Below, piece by piece: positions 39,641-51,262 of a stretch of DNA of 64,000 nt (positions are counted from its first letter, which is position 1; the number at the start of each line of letters is the position of its first letter). The translations under genes were made by a program, and so were the position numbers. The DNA comes from Todiramphus chloris collaris. Taxonomy: Eukaryota > Chordata > Aves > Coraciiformes > Alcedinidae. The notes below the pieces were generated by a model. It was not told the DNA's origin and searched no databases. It saw nothing but the letters and a program-made list of their open reading frames with translations. The stretch spans positions 44,837,738 to 44,901,737 of the forward strand of contig JANVCC010000010.1 in NCBI GenBank assembly GCA_025345505.1, in the 5' to 3' direction.

Positions 39641-42452
39641 ATACCAACACCATTAAGGCATATAATTATTCTTAGTTAATTGGTGCGAGTTCTTCACATA
39701 TGCAGTTTTAATTGAGAATTATATAAACCTGTATATTGATAACATATAAAAGAACTTGGAGAATAAAAACAGGTTTAGGGAGATAAAGGAAGTTTAAACT
39801 GTTGATCTTTTTGATCCTGTATATATAAAAAGGCAAGACAAGATCATGGCAAGATAAAGCTGTAATGACACAAAAGAAAGAAAAAGCTTTAGTTTTTCTC
39901 AAAGCTGACAAATAACTTGAAATGTGTGAAGGAGGATCTCATAAAACAAGAATCATTGTGAGTGTGGAAAAAACATTTTTAAAGTTAGGGGTTTCTGATA
40001 AAGAATTTCAATTTATTCTTCTAAGATTGGGGCAATAATGTCACTGTTATCTCGTAATAAGGATTGAAAGGACAGGGAATTGGTACTTCAGTCAAATCTG
40101 TAAGAAATTTGTGAAGGTATTTTGGAAATAGAGTATTACAATCCCAAACTGAATGTCCAGTACTAGTTAGTAGGTTGAAAAGGAAAGAGTCATCTAAATG
40201 AACATATGGATTTGCAGGTACAGTACAAGGTACTCAGGAGGCTATGACATGAAGATCAGGCACAGGCACTGAAAATGAGACAATTTTTAAAGCACATGAA
40301 AAGAGAACGCAAATTTAAAATTAACTGATAACCCTCTTGGATTATTTGCTAGAATATTACGAAATATTCACTTTGTATTTGAAAATCCATCAACTACTAC
40401 ACAGTCACAGAATTTGAGAATATTATTTTTATAAAGTGCATTTGCAATAAAGACTATATTATTCTATTAAGTCATGTTGTTAAGTAGTGTGGCTCCTTGT
40501 ATGGTATTCACGGATTATATCTAACAACTCACTTGAAAGGTAGAGTTCCAAAAAGAAAAGTTATTCATCTCTTCTGAGCTAGGTCTAAAGAACAGTAATC
40601 CTACTTGGAAGTTATCACCAGAGAAAAGTTAAGAGATTTATGTTCAGGTCATGATCAATACACTTAATGTAACTAATGGAGACAAACTCTGGCTCCCTGG
40701 CAACTTTTTGTCTGCCAAGGAACTTAACCTGAGAGAAAAATATAAACCTTACTCTCTCGGGTTTTTTCACATAACATGGTTAAAAAAGGCTTTAAGGGAG
40801 AGGCTGAAGGAAACAAGGTGTTCTACATGAAGACTTAGAATTTCCAAGGTGTAGGTAAGCATAGTCACAATCCTTAATCATGAATTGATTCTATATATAT
40901 ATATTTGTGTGTGTGTGTTTACATCTATGCAGCATGTATTTAGGAGACCTGAGAAAGAAAGGAGAAATTATAACAAAAGACAGATTTAGTAGTTCTACTG
41001 CTCTGAGGATTTGCTTATTGTGACTGTGTGTTCTTTAGTGAAATTATGGTTGATATGCCCTGAAATTTTCTTAAATTTAATGGACACTTGAGTAGGAAGT
41101 TTTAAAATTTAGAACTCAGTTTTCATTTGTACTTTCTAATATCGCACTATAAAATATTTCCTCACTTAATTTCTTTATACCGTGTTTTTCTTTTGCTGAA
41201 TGTGTTTGTAAAGAAGATAGGGGATGAAATCTACTGTTAATAATTAGAGAAAACCATGAATATATTTAGTATAATACAAAAATACCCTTTTCTACCAGAC
41301 TAAAATACTAAAGACTTAAATAAGTTTAGAATTACCACTATTTGAAAAGTTACATGTAACTAATTAGAATTAAATATTAAGAGAGGAGACATAAAGATCA
41401 TTGATAAGTATAACTTCAGATATGAACACATTCTCAACTACAGAGAGAATCCCATTTATTTTTGCTACTAAACAACTATGGGATGATATCAATAGGTTCA
41501 AAAGAGTCTGAAACCAAACCAAACTGACACACATACACACATTTTCTTTAATTCATGTTCCTTCCAAGAATGTCACCTTTGCCACAAATTGTGCATCCTT
41601 AACAGATAATTTTCCTTCACTCCTTTAGACAACACATAAAGACAACTTAACTCCCTGTCAGGGGATGTAAGGATACAATTTCCTTTTGAACTAGGTGCAG
41701 CTATAAAAGCCACATAATGACAGAATAAATATTACCATGAATCAAAATTAACATCAAATTAATAGCATTGATGCTTGGATCAGGTTCACTAATACAGTAC
41801 TGTCAGCTATAAATTACATGCCCACTGTAAATTTCAATGCAAGAGTGAGATTTCACAGCAAACAATGTGAAGTTTACTTTCATATTTGTAAATTATGCCC
41901 TGAGTCCTCTGGTGGTTATGGCATTTTACAGGACTAGTTAGTATTTGTTCTAAATGTTTACGATAATACTACTATCTGCCATTCTGCTTCTATTAGCCTT
42001 TTTCTGGGACAGGTATACAAAACAAAAATGAAGAATTTTTCAGATATGCTAAATATACCATCAAGTGGTTTAACTGGATACTTTTAATGAACAAACTACA
42101 CATAAAACATCTTGTCTTCCACTCACTGAAATTCAGCTGTAATCTCTAAGCTGAATAAAAATCCATCAAAGGTCATGGAAATATAGTATGTGCATCTCAG
42201 TACTGAAAAGGGCTGCTTTCTGTTCCCCTCAAGAAAACTGCAATTAGGACTTTCTTCAAGAAACTGTTATTGCTTGTCTCAACAGCCTTCTTCATTGTCT
42301 AAAGAGAAAAGCTTAGAATGTGGCTGATGGGAATATTAAAAAACTTCAAAGGTTTTTAATTTCACCCCTTTCATCTGATAGCCAACCTAAATATGGATCT
42401 TTCTGTAATAGACCTGATTGCAGATCTATATAGAGAGATATCTGGTGTCTTT
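39641..42452. other. AT-rich non-coding stretch
   Basis: No gene recognised. Contains a compound (TA)n(GT)n microsatellite at about 40891-40919. Confidence 0.6.
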
Positions 42453-44225
42453 ATCATAGAATCATGGAATCATGGAATCATGGAATCATAGAATCACAGA
42501 ATAGTTTTGGCTGGAAGAGACCTTCAAGATCTTTAAATCCAACCTTATTTCTAGCCATATCAAAACCCACTAAACCATGTCCCTAAGCACAACATCTAAC
42601 TGCCTCTTAAACACTTCCACGGATGGTGACTCCACCACCTCCCTGGGCAGGCCATTCCAATGCCTGACAACCCTTTCTGTAAAGAAATGCTTACTAATAT
42701 CCAGCCTGAACCTCCCCTGGTTCTACTTCAGGCCATTTCCTCTTGTTCTGTCACTTGTCACCAGGGAAAACAGACCAACTCCTGCCTTGCTACAACTTCC
42801 TTTCAGGTAGTTCTAGACGGCAATAAGGTCTCCCCTCAGCCTTCTTTTCTCAAGGCTAGACAGAATCAGATACTTCAGCCTTTCCCCTTAAGACACATGC
42901 TCCAAACCCTTTACTAGCTTTGTAGCCTGCCTCCGTACCCTCTCCAGCACCTCAATGTCCTTCTTGTAGAAAGGGGCCCAAAACTGACACGATATTCAAG
43001 GTGCAGCATAACCAAAGCCAAGTACAGAGGAATGATCGCTTCCCTGCTCCTGCTGACCAAACTCTTCCTGATACAGGCCAGAATGAAGCCATTGGCCTTC
43101 TTGGCCACCTGGGCACACTGCTGGCTCATGTTCAGCCAGCTGTCAGTCAACACCCCCAGGTCCTTCTCTGCCTGGCAGCTCTTCAGCCACTCCTTCCCAA
43201 GCCTGTAACTCTGCTGGGGGTTGCTGTGGCCCAAGTGAATGACCTGGCATTTGGCCTTATTGAAACTCATGGTATTGGCCTTGGTGCAGAGATCCAGCCT
43301 ATCTAGATCCCTTTGTAGAGCTTCTCTACCCACAAGCAGATTGACACTTCCATGTATCTTGGTGTCATCTGCAAATGTGCCAAGGGTGAACTCTATCCCC
43401 TCATCCAAATCACTGATGAAGATGTTAAACAGGAGTGGCCCCAGTACTGAGCCCTGGGGGACACCACTTGTGACTGGCAGCCAACTGGATTTAACTCCAC
43501 TGACTGCAACTCTCTGGACTCGTCCATCTAACCAGTTTTTCACCCAGGAAAGTGTATGCCCATCCAAGCCAAGAGCAGTCAATTTCTCTAATAGAATGCT
43601 GTGGGAAATGGTGTCAAATGCCTTACTAAAGTCAAGCTAGACAACATCCACAGCCTTGCCTTCATGCAACAAGCGGATCACCCTGTTACAGAAGGAGATC
43701 AGGTTTGTTAAACAGGACCTGCCCTTCATAAACCCATACTGACTGAGCTTGATCACCTGGTTGTCCTTCATGTGCTGCATAATAGAACCCAGGATGATCT
43801 GCTCCGTCAGCTTCCCTGGTACTGAAGTCAAACTGACAGGCCCGTAGTTCCCCGGATCATCCTTCTGTCCCTTCTTATATGTGGCTATTATGTTGGCTGA
43901 CCTCCAGTCTACTGGTACCTCCCCAGTCAGCCGGGACTGCTGATAAATGACAGACAGTGGCCTGGTGAGCACCCCTGCCAGTTTTCTCAGAACTCTAGGA
44001 TGTAACCCATCTGGCCCTATAGATTTATGCACATTGATGTTGAACACCGTGTGGGTCATGTACCATGTCCTCCTGAATTGTAGGGGGAGAATTGTGTTCC
44101 TGGCCCCCGTCTCTTGGCTTGGGGGAATGACTTTCCCCAGTGCAGGTGTTTCCATTAATAAAGCCTGAGGCAAAGAAGGCTTTAAGCACCTCTGCCTTCT
44201 CCTCATTAAAGTAATTACCATTACT
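42453..44225 (-). mobile_element. CR1 retrotransposon, well preserved, 5'-truncated
   Basis: Starts with an expanded reverse-complemented tail (ATCATAGAATCATGGAATCA and two further copies, 42453-42503), then TTTTGGCTGGAAGAGACCTT and a 3' UTR rich in CCACCACCTCCCTGGGCAGG. ORF2 follows rightwards on the minus strand, truncated at about 44225 near the start of the reverse transcriptase region. It differs from the 58 kb element, so it represents another CR1 subfamily. The good state of the reading frame makes it one of the youngest copies here. Confidence 0.95.
42914..44221 (-). pseudogene. CR1 ORF2 reverse transcriptase, one internal stop
   Basis: One minus-strand frame runs from 44221 to 42914 (about 436 codons) with a single in-frame stop, TAG at 43637-43639, which replaces the tyrosine-type codon before LDFSKAFDT. 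In order: [69 protein letters not shown], the polymerase motif FADDTKI (residues 70-76 of the distal 222-codon piece), and the thumb-like C-terminal region AEKDLGVL and [17 protein letters not shown]. After LHLEYRV a frameshift moves the last residues out of frame. The catalytic aspartates of FADD are intact. CR1 reverse transcriptase copies the element's RNA at a nicked target. This copy lacks the endonuclease and cannot move by itself. Confidence 0.9.
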
Positions 44226-47200
44226 TTCTCACTAGATAAGCTGCTCGTGTGTTAGGTAGAAAAATATAGCTTAAATTGTTCCATTTCCCCCTCTCCAATA
44301 GATTACAGAGTGTGGATTTAGGCAATGTTTCATCTGACCCCAGTACCTGTGCTCTTTGATTCTGCTTTGAATTCCTCTTCAGTATGTATGTGTTGCTGGA
44401 AGAAAGGAGAGAGAAAGATTAAGTGCATGGTAGTGTCAGCAAAGATGTGAATGAGGCAGAGCTTTGTCACTTTTTTAGACCAAGGTGGCTGTTTTATGGG
44501 TCTGTTGTCAAGAGTGAGTGTTTGATTGAGGGCAGTGGTTTCTAGCTCTGTAAGTATAAAAGAGAATTGTAATATAAGTACACTGAGAGAAATCTTTAGA
44601 AGGATAGATAGGGATTGAGAGGATGAGGTTATTTCTTCATTATTTATAGTAACCACTCTCATTTCAGACAGAAGATTTTAGTATGATGCTGAATACCCAA
44701 TTGAATATTCACTTACATATCCATTACTTTTAGTAACATTAGCTTCAAATGCTTCTTTTCATTTCTATCTCATTTTAGCTTTGTAAAGTTTCTGAAAATC
44801 TCATGGCAAGCAAAAGACACAGAAAATGCATTTTTGGAATTGGCATTAATCACCTACATTTGTTTTCTAAATTCTTTATCAACCTGCCATGTAACCTAGA
44901 TGGATGAATGATGCAACACAAAATTGTTAACACTTCATTTAATTTTAAAGTTAATAAACTCTGAATATGTGATTAATGCTTAGTGGGTACTTCTGTGAGC
45001 TGTTATAGGTGGAAGAATAAGACATTTTGATTACAATTTAAACTTCCAACTCATGCCATAGTTATTCTAATTTATTTTATATTGAGAAGTTAACCTCTTG
45101 TAGAAAAGTTTCAGAAAGCATTCATTTAAAGAGTTAGTTAAAATAAAATGAAGGATTGATTTAAAATAAAAACTTATACATCATTAATATATTTTTATTT
45201 ATGCAACTATTATTATTGGATTCATTGTCATGTAATGAAACATGGTATCAGTAACTCTCAGACACATAAAAACAGGTGTTAGAGAGAATGGATTCTAGTT
45301 GTTCATGTTGAAATTGAACTCACTGTTCACCAGTCAACACAAAGCACAATGAGGTTTTGAATGAGGGCTTGAATTAAGGACATATAAAAAAAAAACTTTT
45401 AAATTTAGCTATCCTAAGCTACTAGAAAATTATTTATACTAACTATAGCTTATTAAAATTTATGGGTGACATCTGTTGGTTTAAAAATAGGAAAAGAAAA
45501 AAAAACAAAACAACAAATATATTTTCATTGAATCAGAAATTTTTTACATGTTCGCATGTAGTAGAAACTGGCAAGAGCATAGCCACCTTGCCTAGTGGAA
45601 CAACCTTTAGGATTTTCTTAAAAGTACACAGTAGTCTCCAGGTCTTTTAGACATCCTTTCCCCTGTGACCACATGAACATGAGAAGGGAGGCCCCAAGTC
45701 AACTATTGATACATCCCATAGTCAGTAGTGCTGTGTGTTAGAGGTATGTCAGTATTATGATAATGCAGAGATGGATGGGAAATCTACTTGCATCAGTACT
45801 GAGAATTAGGAAATGGAAAAAGAATACAAGAGATTCTAAGTGCAGAGGAGCAACTATTTAAGGAAGGTGATTATTATTAAATAAGCAGACCTCTGATGCT
45901 AAGCCATAATTATCACAGCAGACTTGCATGTTCTTAGTTACACTGTTCATTTAATCACTCAGTCCATAGTCAGTAAGACTTCAGGCATACTGGACTCAGT
46001 GCTGAAGGATAATTGCTTTGAGCACACATAGTGGCCAAACACAGTTACTTTTTTTATGCAGCAGCAGCCTGACAAGAAGATGAACAGAAATCAATGCCTG
46101 TATCCATAATCAAAGCAGCAGGACAATGGATTACTGATTTTTACTGACCAGATACATCTAGCTAGTCACATGAGACCAGTTTTTCTATGTATTAGAACAA
46201 CACAGAATTCTATCAAGTGTCATCTTCATCTAACTGACTAGAACTGTGATTCTTCTCTTCAGCTTATGACCCTATATCAACAGGCATTTATCATAGGGGA
46301 TGTAATGGCAAAATAATATATTTGTCCTTACTTATACGCAGAAATAAAATCTTTATGTTCATGCTAAAAAATGTTCATTACAAAAATAATTTATACACAC
46401 ATTAAAATGTATTAATAGTTCACATCATCCATGCATTAATGTACTGTTTTCTCCCTGTATTATTTGTATTGTTCCTTGTGGCATTGTGCATTGTCAAGCA
46501 GTATGTTCCATGTCAGAAACACTGTTGCTAATTTTAGTAATCTACATAGATATCTGCAGTTCCTTTACAGCAAATGACTCCCTGGAGAAGATAGTGTTTA
46601 TTAGTGATGATGATAGATAGTTTAAAACTACTTATTTCACTAGGTTGGCAATAGCCATAGCATACAATTTGCATACCAATGATTTTCAGTATTTTTTTAG
46701 CTTTCATGCATGTGGTATCAAATGAAGATAGATTTTTTTTTTTTTTTTCCCCTAAGTTTTATTTTAGGGTTCTACAACATTGTATGAACTTTTTAATATA
46801 CCATCTTTTTCATCATCTCTATGAACTGTACATACATATATACAATTTATGCTAGTGATCTGTAAGTACGAATCACTAAGTCAATGTATAGACATGATAC
46901 AATAAAAATGAGATTACCTACACATATAAAAGTGATACGTGCTTTTAGTTTATTTTAATAAGTAAGGAGAAAAAATATTTCCAAATCACAAAAAAATCCC
47001 CACAAAAAGCTTAAAAAAAATTTGAGAAAACTGCTAGGTTGAATTTATACTTATTGGTTCTATATTAGAAAGTGTTTATGGAGAATAAACAAAACAGGAA
47101 GGTGGAAAGTAAAATAATTTCAATATTTTAAAAAGTAACTACAATAAATGGATTTGTTTCTGTTAGAAATTTATTTATAGTCACTTGCAAACTTCATCTT

Positions 47201-48014
47201 TCAAAATATATTTTGGGATTGCAGTACTTTGACATTCCATACATTTCAAGATGTACTCATCTTTAGAAAAAGCTGATTTTGAATGATCCTGAAATTTGAA
47301 GTTAACAGCATACTCATTAGCTCATTCCTTTGTCACCCAAGACAGATAAAATTGAGCTTAGTATAACTTTCAAAATGTTACTTGTATATCTTTATTAATA
47401 TAAACAAATGAATAAGTGAGTTAAAGGTGTTAATATACATTCTGGCCCAATTCATGTAGGTGCTCTTCTAATAAGTTTTATAGTTGCCTAATTGAAATAC
47501 AGATTTTCTAAAGCAAAACCTATCAGATATTAAGCATACACTACCATTTTACACAGAAGCTGTTTAAAGAACAGTAAACCAAATCCAGGAATAAATGGTT
47601 GCTTTAACAGTGAAAGGTTACCTAAGAAACCTGTGAAGGAACCCGTAGTTTTAAGTATATTCATAGATGGATGATCTCGAAAAAGTGTTAAACAATGAAG
47701 GAATATATGATGATAACAAAATTATTCAGAATAGTCAAAATTAAATTTTACAGCAAAGAGCTGAAGAAGTGTTTTATGATGCTAAGTAATTGACCATACA
47801 ATGAGGAGAAAATCCATATAATCTATGTAAAGAAAAAAAAATATGAAAAAAAGTGTACACATAACACTAGGTTCTATACTAACACTTTAGAAAACATTGC
47901 AGTAATTGTGGTTAATTTTATGAAATTAACAGTTCTTAGCAGTAATCACAATGGTGAGGTTTTAGAAAAGAGGAAGAAAATATACAACAAAAGAATAAAA
48001 TATTACTGTCGTAT
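44226..48014. other. AT-rich non-coding stretch
   Basis: No gene or interspersed repeat recognised. The 110-codon minus-strand frame at 44330-44662, just beyond the CR1 5' end, has no family signature. Confidence 0.6.
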
Positions 48015-48092
48015 TTCATAGAATGATAGAATGACAGAGTGCCATGTTGGAAGGGACCTCAAGGATCATCTAGTCCAACCTTTTAAGGTAAA

Positions 48093-48126
<34 letters not shown>

Positions 48127-48715
48127 GCAGTTTAAATTAGATGTCCCAGCACCCTGTCAGGCTGAGTCTAAAAACTGTCCAGTGTAGGGGAATCCACCAC
48201 TTCCCTTGGGACATTATTCCAATTCCTAATTGATCTCATGGTGAACAATTTTCTTCTGGAGTCCAATCAGAATCTCCCCAGGAGTAGCTTGTAGCCATTA
48301 CACATTGTCTATTCCATGTGACTCCTTGGAAAAAGGTATCTACATCTTTTTGGTAGCCACCTTTTATGTACTGATACACGGTAATAAGGTCTCCCCTGAG
48401 CCTCTCTTCTCAAGGCTGAACAAACTCAGTTTTCTCAGCCTTTCTTCTTATGCCAGGTCTTCTATTTCTCTGATCATTCTCATGGCCCTTCTCTGGACCC
48501 TCTCCAGCCTGTCTGCATCTTCTTTGTATAGTGGGAACCAAAACTGAATGCAGTACTCAAGGTGTTGTCTGACCAGCACTGAGTAGAGTGGGATAATGAC
48601 TATTTTATCTCTGCTGGTGATGCCCGTATTAATGTAACCCACTACCCTGTTGGCAAATTTCATAATTGTGTAATTCATATGTAATTTGGATGCTGAATAT
48701 TTTTCAGGTCTTCCC
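48015..48715 (-). mobile_element. CR1 retrotransposon fragment (older subfamily)
   Basis: Left end TTCATAGAATGATAGAATGA, then GTTGGAAGGGACCTCAAGGA and TCATCTAGTCCAACC: the CR1 3' end on the minus strand. The body encodes remnants of the ORF2 C terminus (frame 48448-48717: IPLYSVLVRQHLEYCIQFW, then LERVQRRAMRMIREIEDL). It fades out at about 48715. A CT/AT microsatellite sits inside the 3' UTR. Subfamily differs from the 42 kb and 58 kb elements. Confidence 0.9.
48093..48126. repeat. (CT)n(AT)n microsatellite inside CR1
   Basis: About nine CT units followed by about eight AT units interrupt the CR1 3' UTR. Length is likely polymorphic. Confidence 0.95.
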
Positions 48716-50832
48716 AACTCAAAAGTACGAGTAAAAATGAAGTATCAAAAGACTTGTATATGAGAAAAGATTAAATTAACTGGGATTCTTCACCCAGAGA
48801 AAAAAAATGATTGGGGAATATGATTGCAATAGAAAGAGACACAAATAATGCAGAGGTGAAAAAAGGACACAATAGAAAAGCCAAGAATAATCAAAAGAAA
48901 TATTTAAGAAGAATTCTTGAACTGAACTGAAAGTAGGGTTTTTTCCATTCAATGTGTAAATGAATTGTAAAACTTATTGTCAACATATTGTGATGATATA
49001 ATTGCTGTTGCAATTATTAACTGATATCAAACACAAGGATGTAGAGACAAACTCCAGTTCAGAAGGTCCTAAGCTATAGGATGTCAGAAGCTCTGAGGTT
49101 AAACTAAGTGAAGCATTAATTTATTCTTGCATCCACAATTTGTCCCTGTCTAATACAAGATCTTGAAGTAGACAAGTCTTTTATCTTGCCCATTATCATT
49201 TCCTTTATGAGCATTTCACAGTCTGAACCTTTCTTGAAGTTAACTAAAGAGAGCATTTGACTGCTGCATTTTTGATATGGGCCTGTGCATGAATAAAATT
49301 AATCAGCTAAAAGCCATGAAATTTGTATTGCTCTATCTGCAAACATATGCAAAGGACTTTAATCTTATTATAGCTATTGTTAATTAGCTGACAATCTTAG
49401 CTACAATGTTGAAGTCTGTTGTAGAGAGCCATAGAGATGAGAATGAAAGACAGGGTCCACATAAGTGAAAAGCGAAAGCCTCCCTTTTGACCTAAAGTTA
49501 CAATCTGAGTATTAAAGACTTGGGTTTTTTAATTTGAAATTCAAACAGAAGTGTACATTGCCAGAGTAAATACTATCTTCTGCTATACATGTTATGATCA
49601 TCACTAGAACTCAGACAATACAAAACTGAACACAGATGAGTTCAGAGAAATGTAAGTTTGTAGAAGTGGCAGATTATATTTTTCTCCCTGAAACTTGCAG
49701 AAAAGTGACAAAATATAGCTCACAGTTTCCTGTGATTCTATTAAAAGTATTCCTACAGGCCTGAAATGTCTTTGCCTCTGTAATTGAGAAAGATAAACTA
49801 GTATTGACTAATGTGCTCTGTTAGAAAAGAGAGAAGGAAAAGACCTAAAGGATTTCTATGGTGTTTATTCCATCAGTGCAGAATTGTTCCCTGATGTGTA
49901 TTTCAAGCATTGGACTAGTCTGCCTTAAAAGATAAAGCATTAAGTTTATGAACTACGTATTAGAGGGAACTCTCTTTTATTCTTAAAATGAATATATCTT
50001 AAAAGCAGTGCACTAATGTATAATACTATTTTCTTGATTTAAATCACATTTCTTTTGGAAATTCCTCCTTACATGTTCATCAAGAACATACAACACTATT
50101 ATAGAGGAAAACAATAACATCAGCTTCCAATACCATTTCACTACATTTTAAACAACAAAACTTTCCAGTAGAATCCCGATACTATGTCTTAATATGTTTC
50201 TGAACTAGTAGCCTTTTAGAATGAGTTTTAACATTGTATCTTCCTTATCCTCATTGTACATGAGGGATTCTGAAACTAACTTCTATGGTAAGGTCTCAAT
50301 ATTTATGCTACTGTTGCCCAGTCTGATTGAACAGGTACTGAGCATGGGAAACATCAGTGAGGAAAATTAGTAGAAGAATATATTAAGAAAAAATATCTCT
50401 GCAGGGAGATGGATAAGCATACTACACAACTCCTTTTCAGTTTTTTAACTATTAGCATACTCAAAGCTGATTTTGTGTTCAGTGAAGATGCGGCCTTTGG
50501 GATAGAGGGCAAGGAAGGGGATGATGACTAACACTGTCAAGTTTCCATTCATGTCCTTCCACACTGAAGCACTGATCCTGAAGGACTACAGACTATGGAA
50601 AACGTACATGCTGGAGCAGTTTGTGAAGAACAGCAGTCGATGTGAAAGACCCATGTTAAAGGATCTGATGTCCAATATAAATATATACATGGTTGCTAAC
50701 ACAAAAAAAAACCCCTTATATTCTCTACCAAATTCAAAGTAAAAATGTAAAGATATTTTTCTGATGTATCCACAATTCGATTTAAGAAAGAGATCTCAGC
50801 TCATATTCCACTGCCAGTGTCAGTTACTAAGC
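48716..50832. other. AT-rich non-coding stretch
   Basis: No gene recognised. A short block at about 50470-50700 is less AT-rich and includes a 73-codon frame (50521-50742) of no recognised family, with weak start context. Confidence 0.55.
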
Positions 50833-51112
50833 AGAATCATAGAATCATATCATAAAATTGTTTTGGTTGTAAAAAAACTTTAAGACCATCAGCTCCAACC
50901 ATTAACCTAATATGGCCAAGCTCACCACAAAACCATGTCCCTCATCACCTCATCTATATGTCTTTTAAATACCTTCAGGAATTGCGACTGTACCACCTTC
51001 CTGGACAACTTGTTGCAATGTTTAACAACCCTTTTAGTGAAGAAGTTTTTCCTGGTGTCCATACTAAACTTCCCCTGGTGCAACTTGAAGGCATTTCCCT
51101 TGTCCTATTCCT
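50833..51112 (-). mobile_element. CR1 3'-end fragment
   Basis: AGAATCATAGAATCATATCA opens the element (reverse-complemented tail), followed by TTTAAGACCATCAGCTCCAA, CCTTCCTGGACAACTTG and AACCCTTTTAGTGAAGAAG, a CR1 3' UTR/ORF2 end. About 280 bases, diverged, no frame. Confidence 0.9.
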
Positions 51113-51172
51113 AAATCATTCCAAAGGATGAGTATCTGGAGCCAAAAGGAAAAAGAAACTTAAACCTAACTA

Positions 51173-51262
51173 CCTTTCTCCTCTCTCTCTGGTTTTTTTT
51201 TTTTTTTTTTTTTTCTTAATTTGTTTGTTTGGTGGGTTTTTTTGGTGTTTTTTTGGTCTCTT
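51173..51262. repeat. CT- and T-rich low-complexity tract
   Basis: CTCTCTCTCT then T22 (about 51193-51214), followed by TTTGTTTGTTTGG and two T7 runs. Simple sequence directly after the CR1 fragment. Confidence 0.85.

Noticed and set aside
50521-50742. 73-codon frame in a slightly GC-richer patch, considered as a decayed retrogene
   Set aside because: No family recognised, weak start context, and no poly(A) tail or flanking repeats found.
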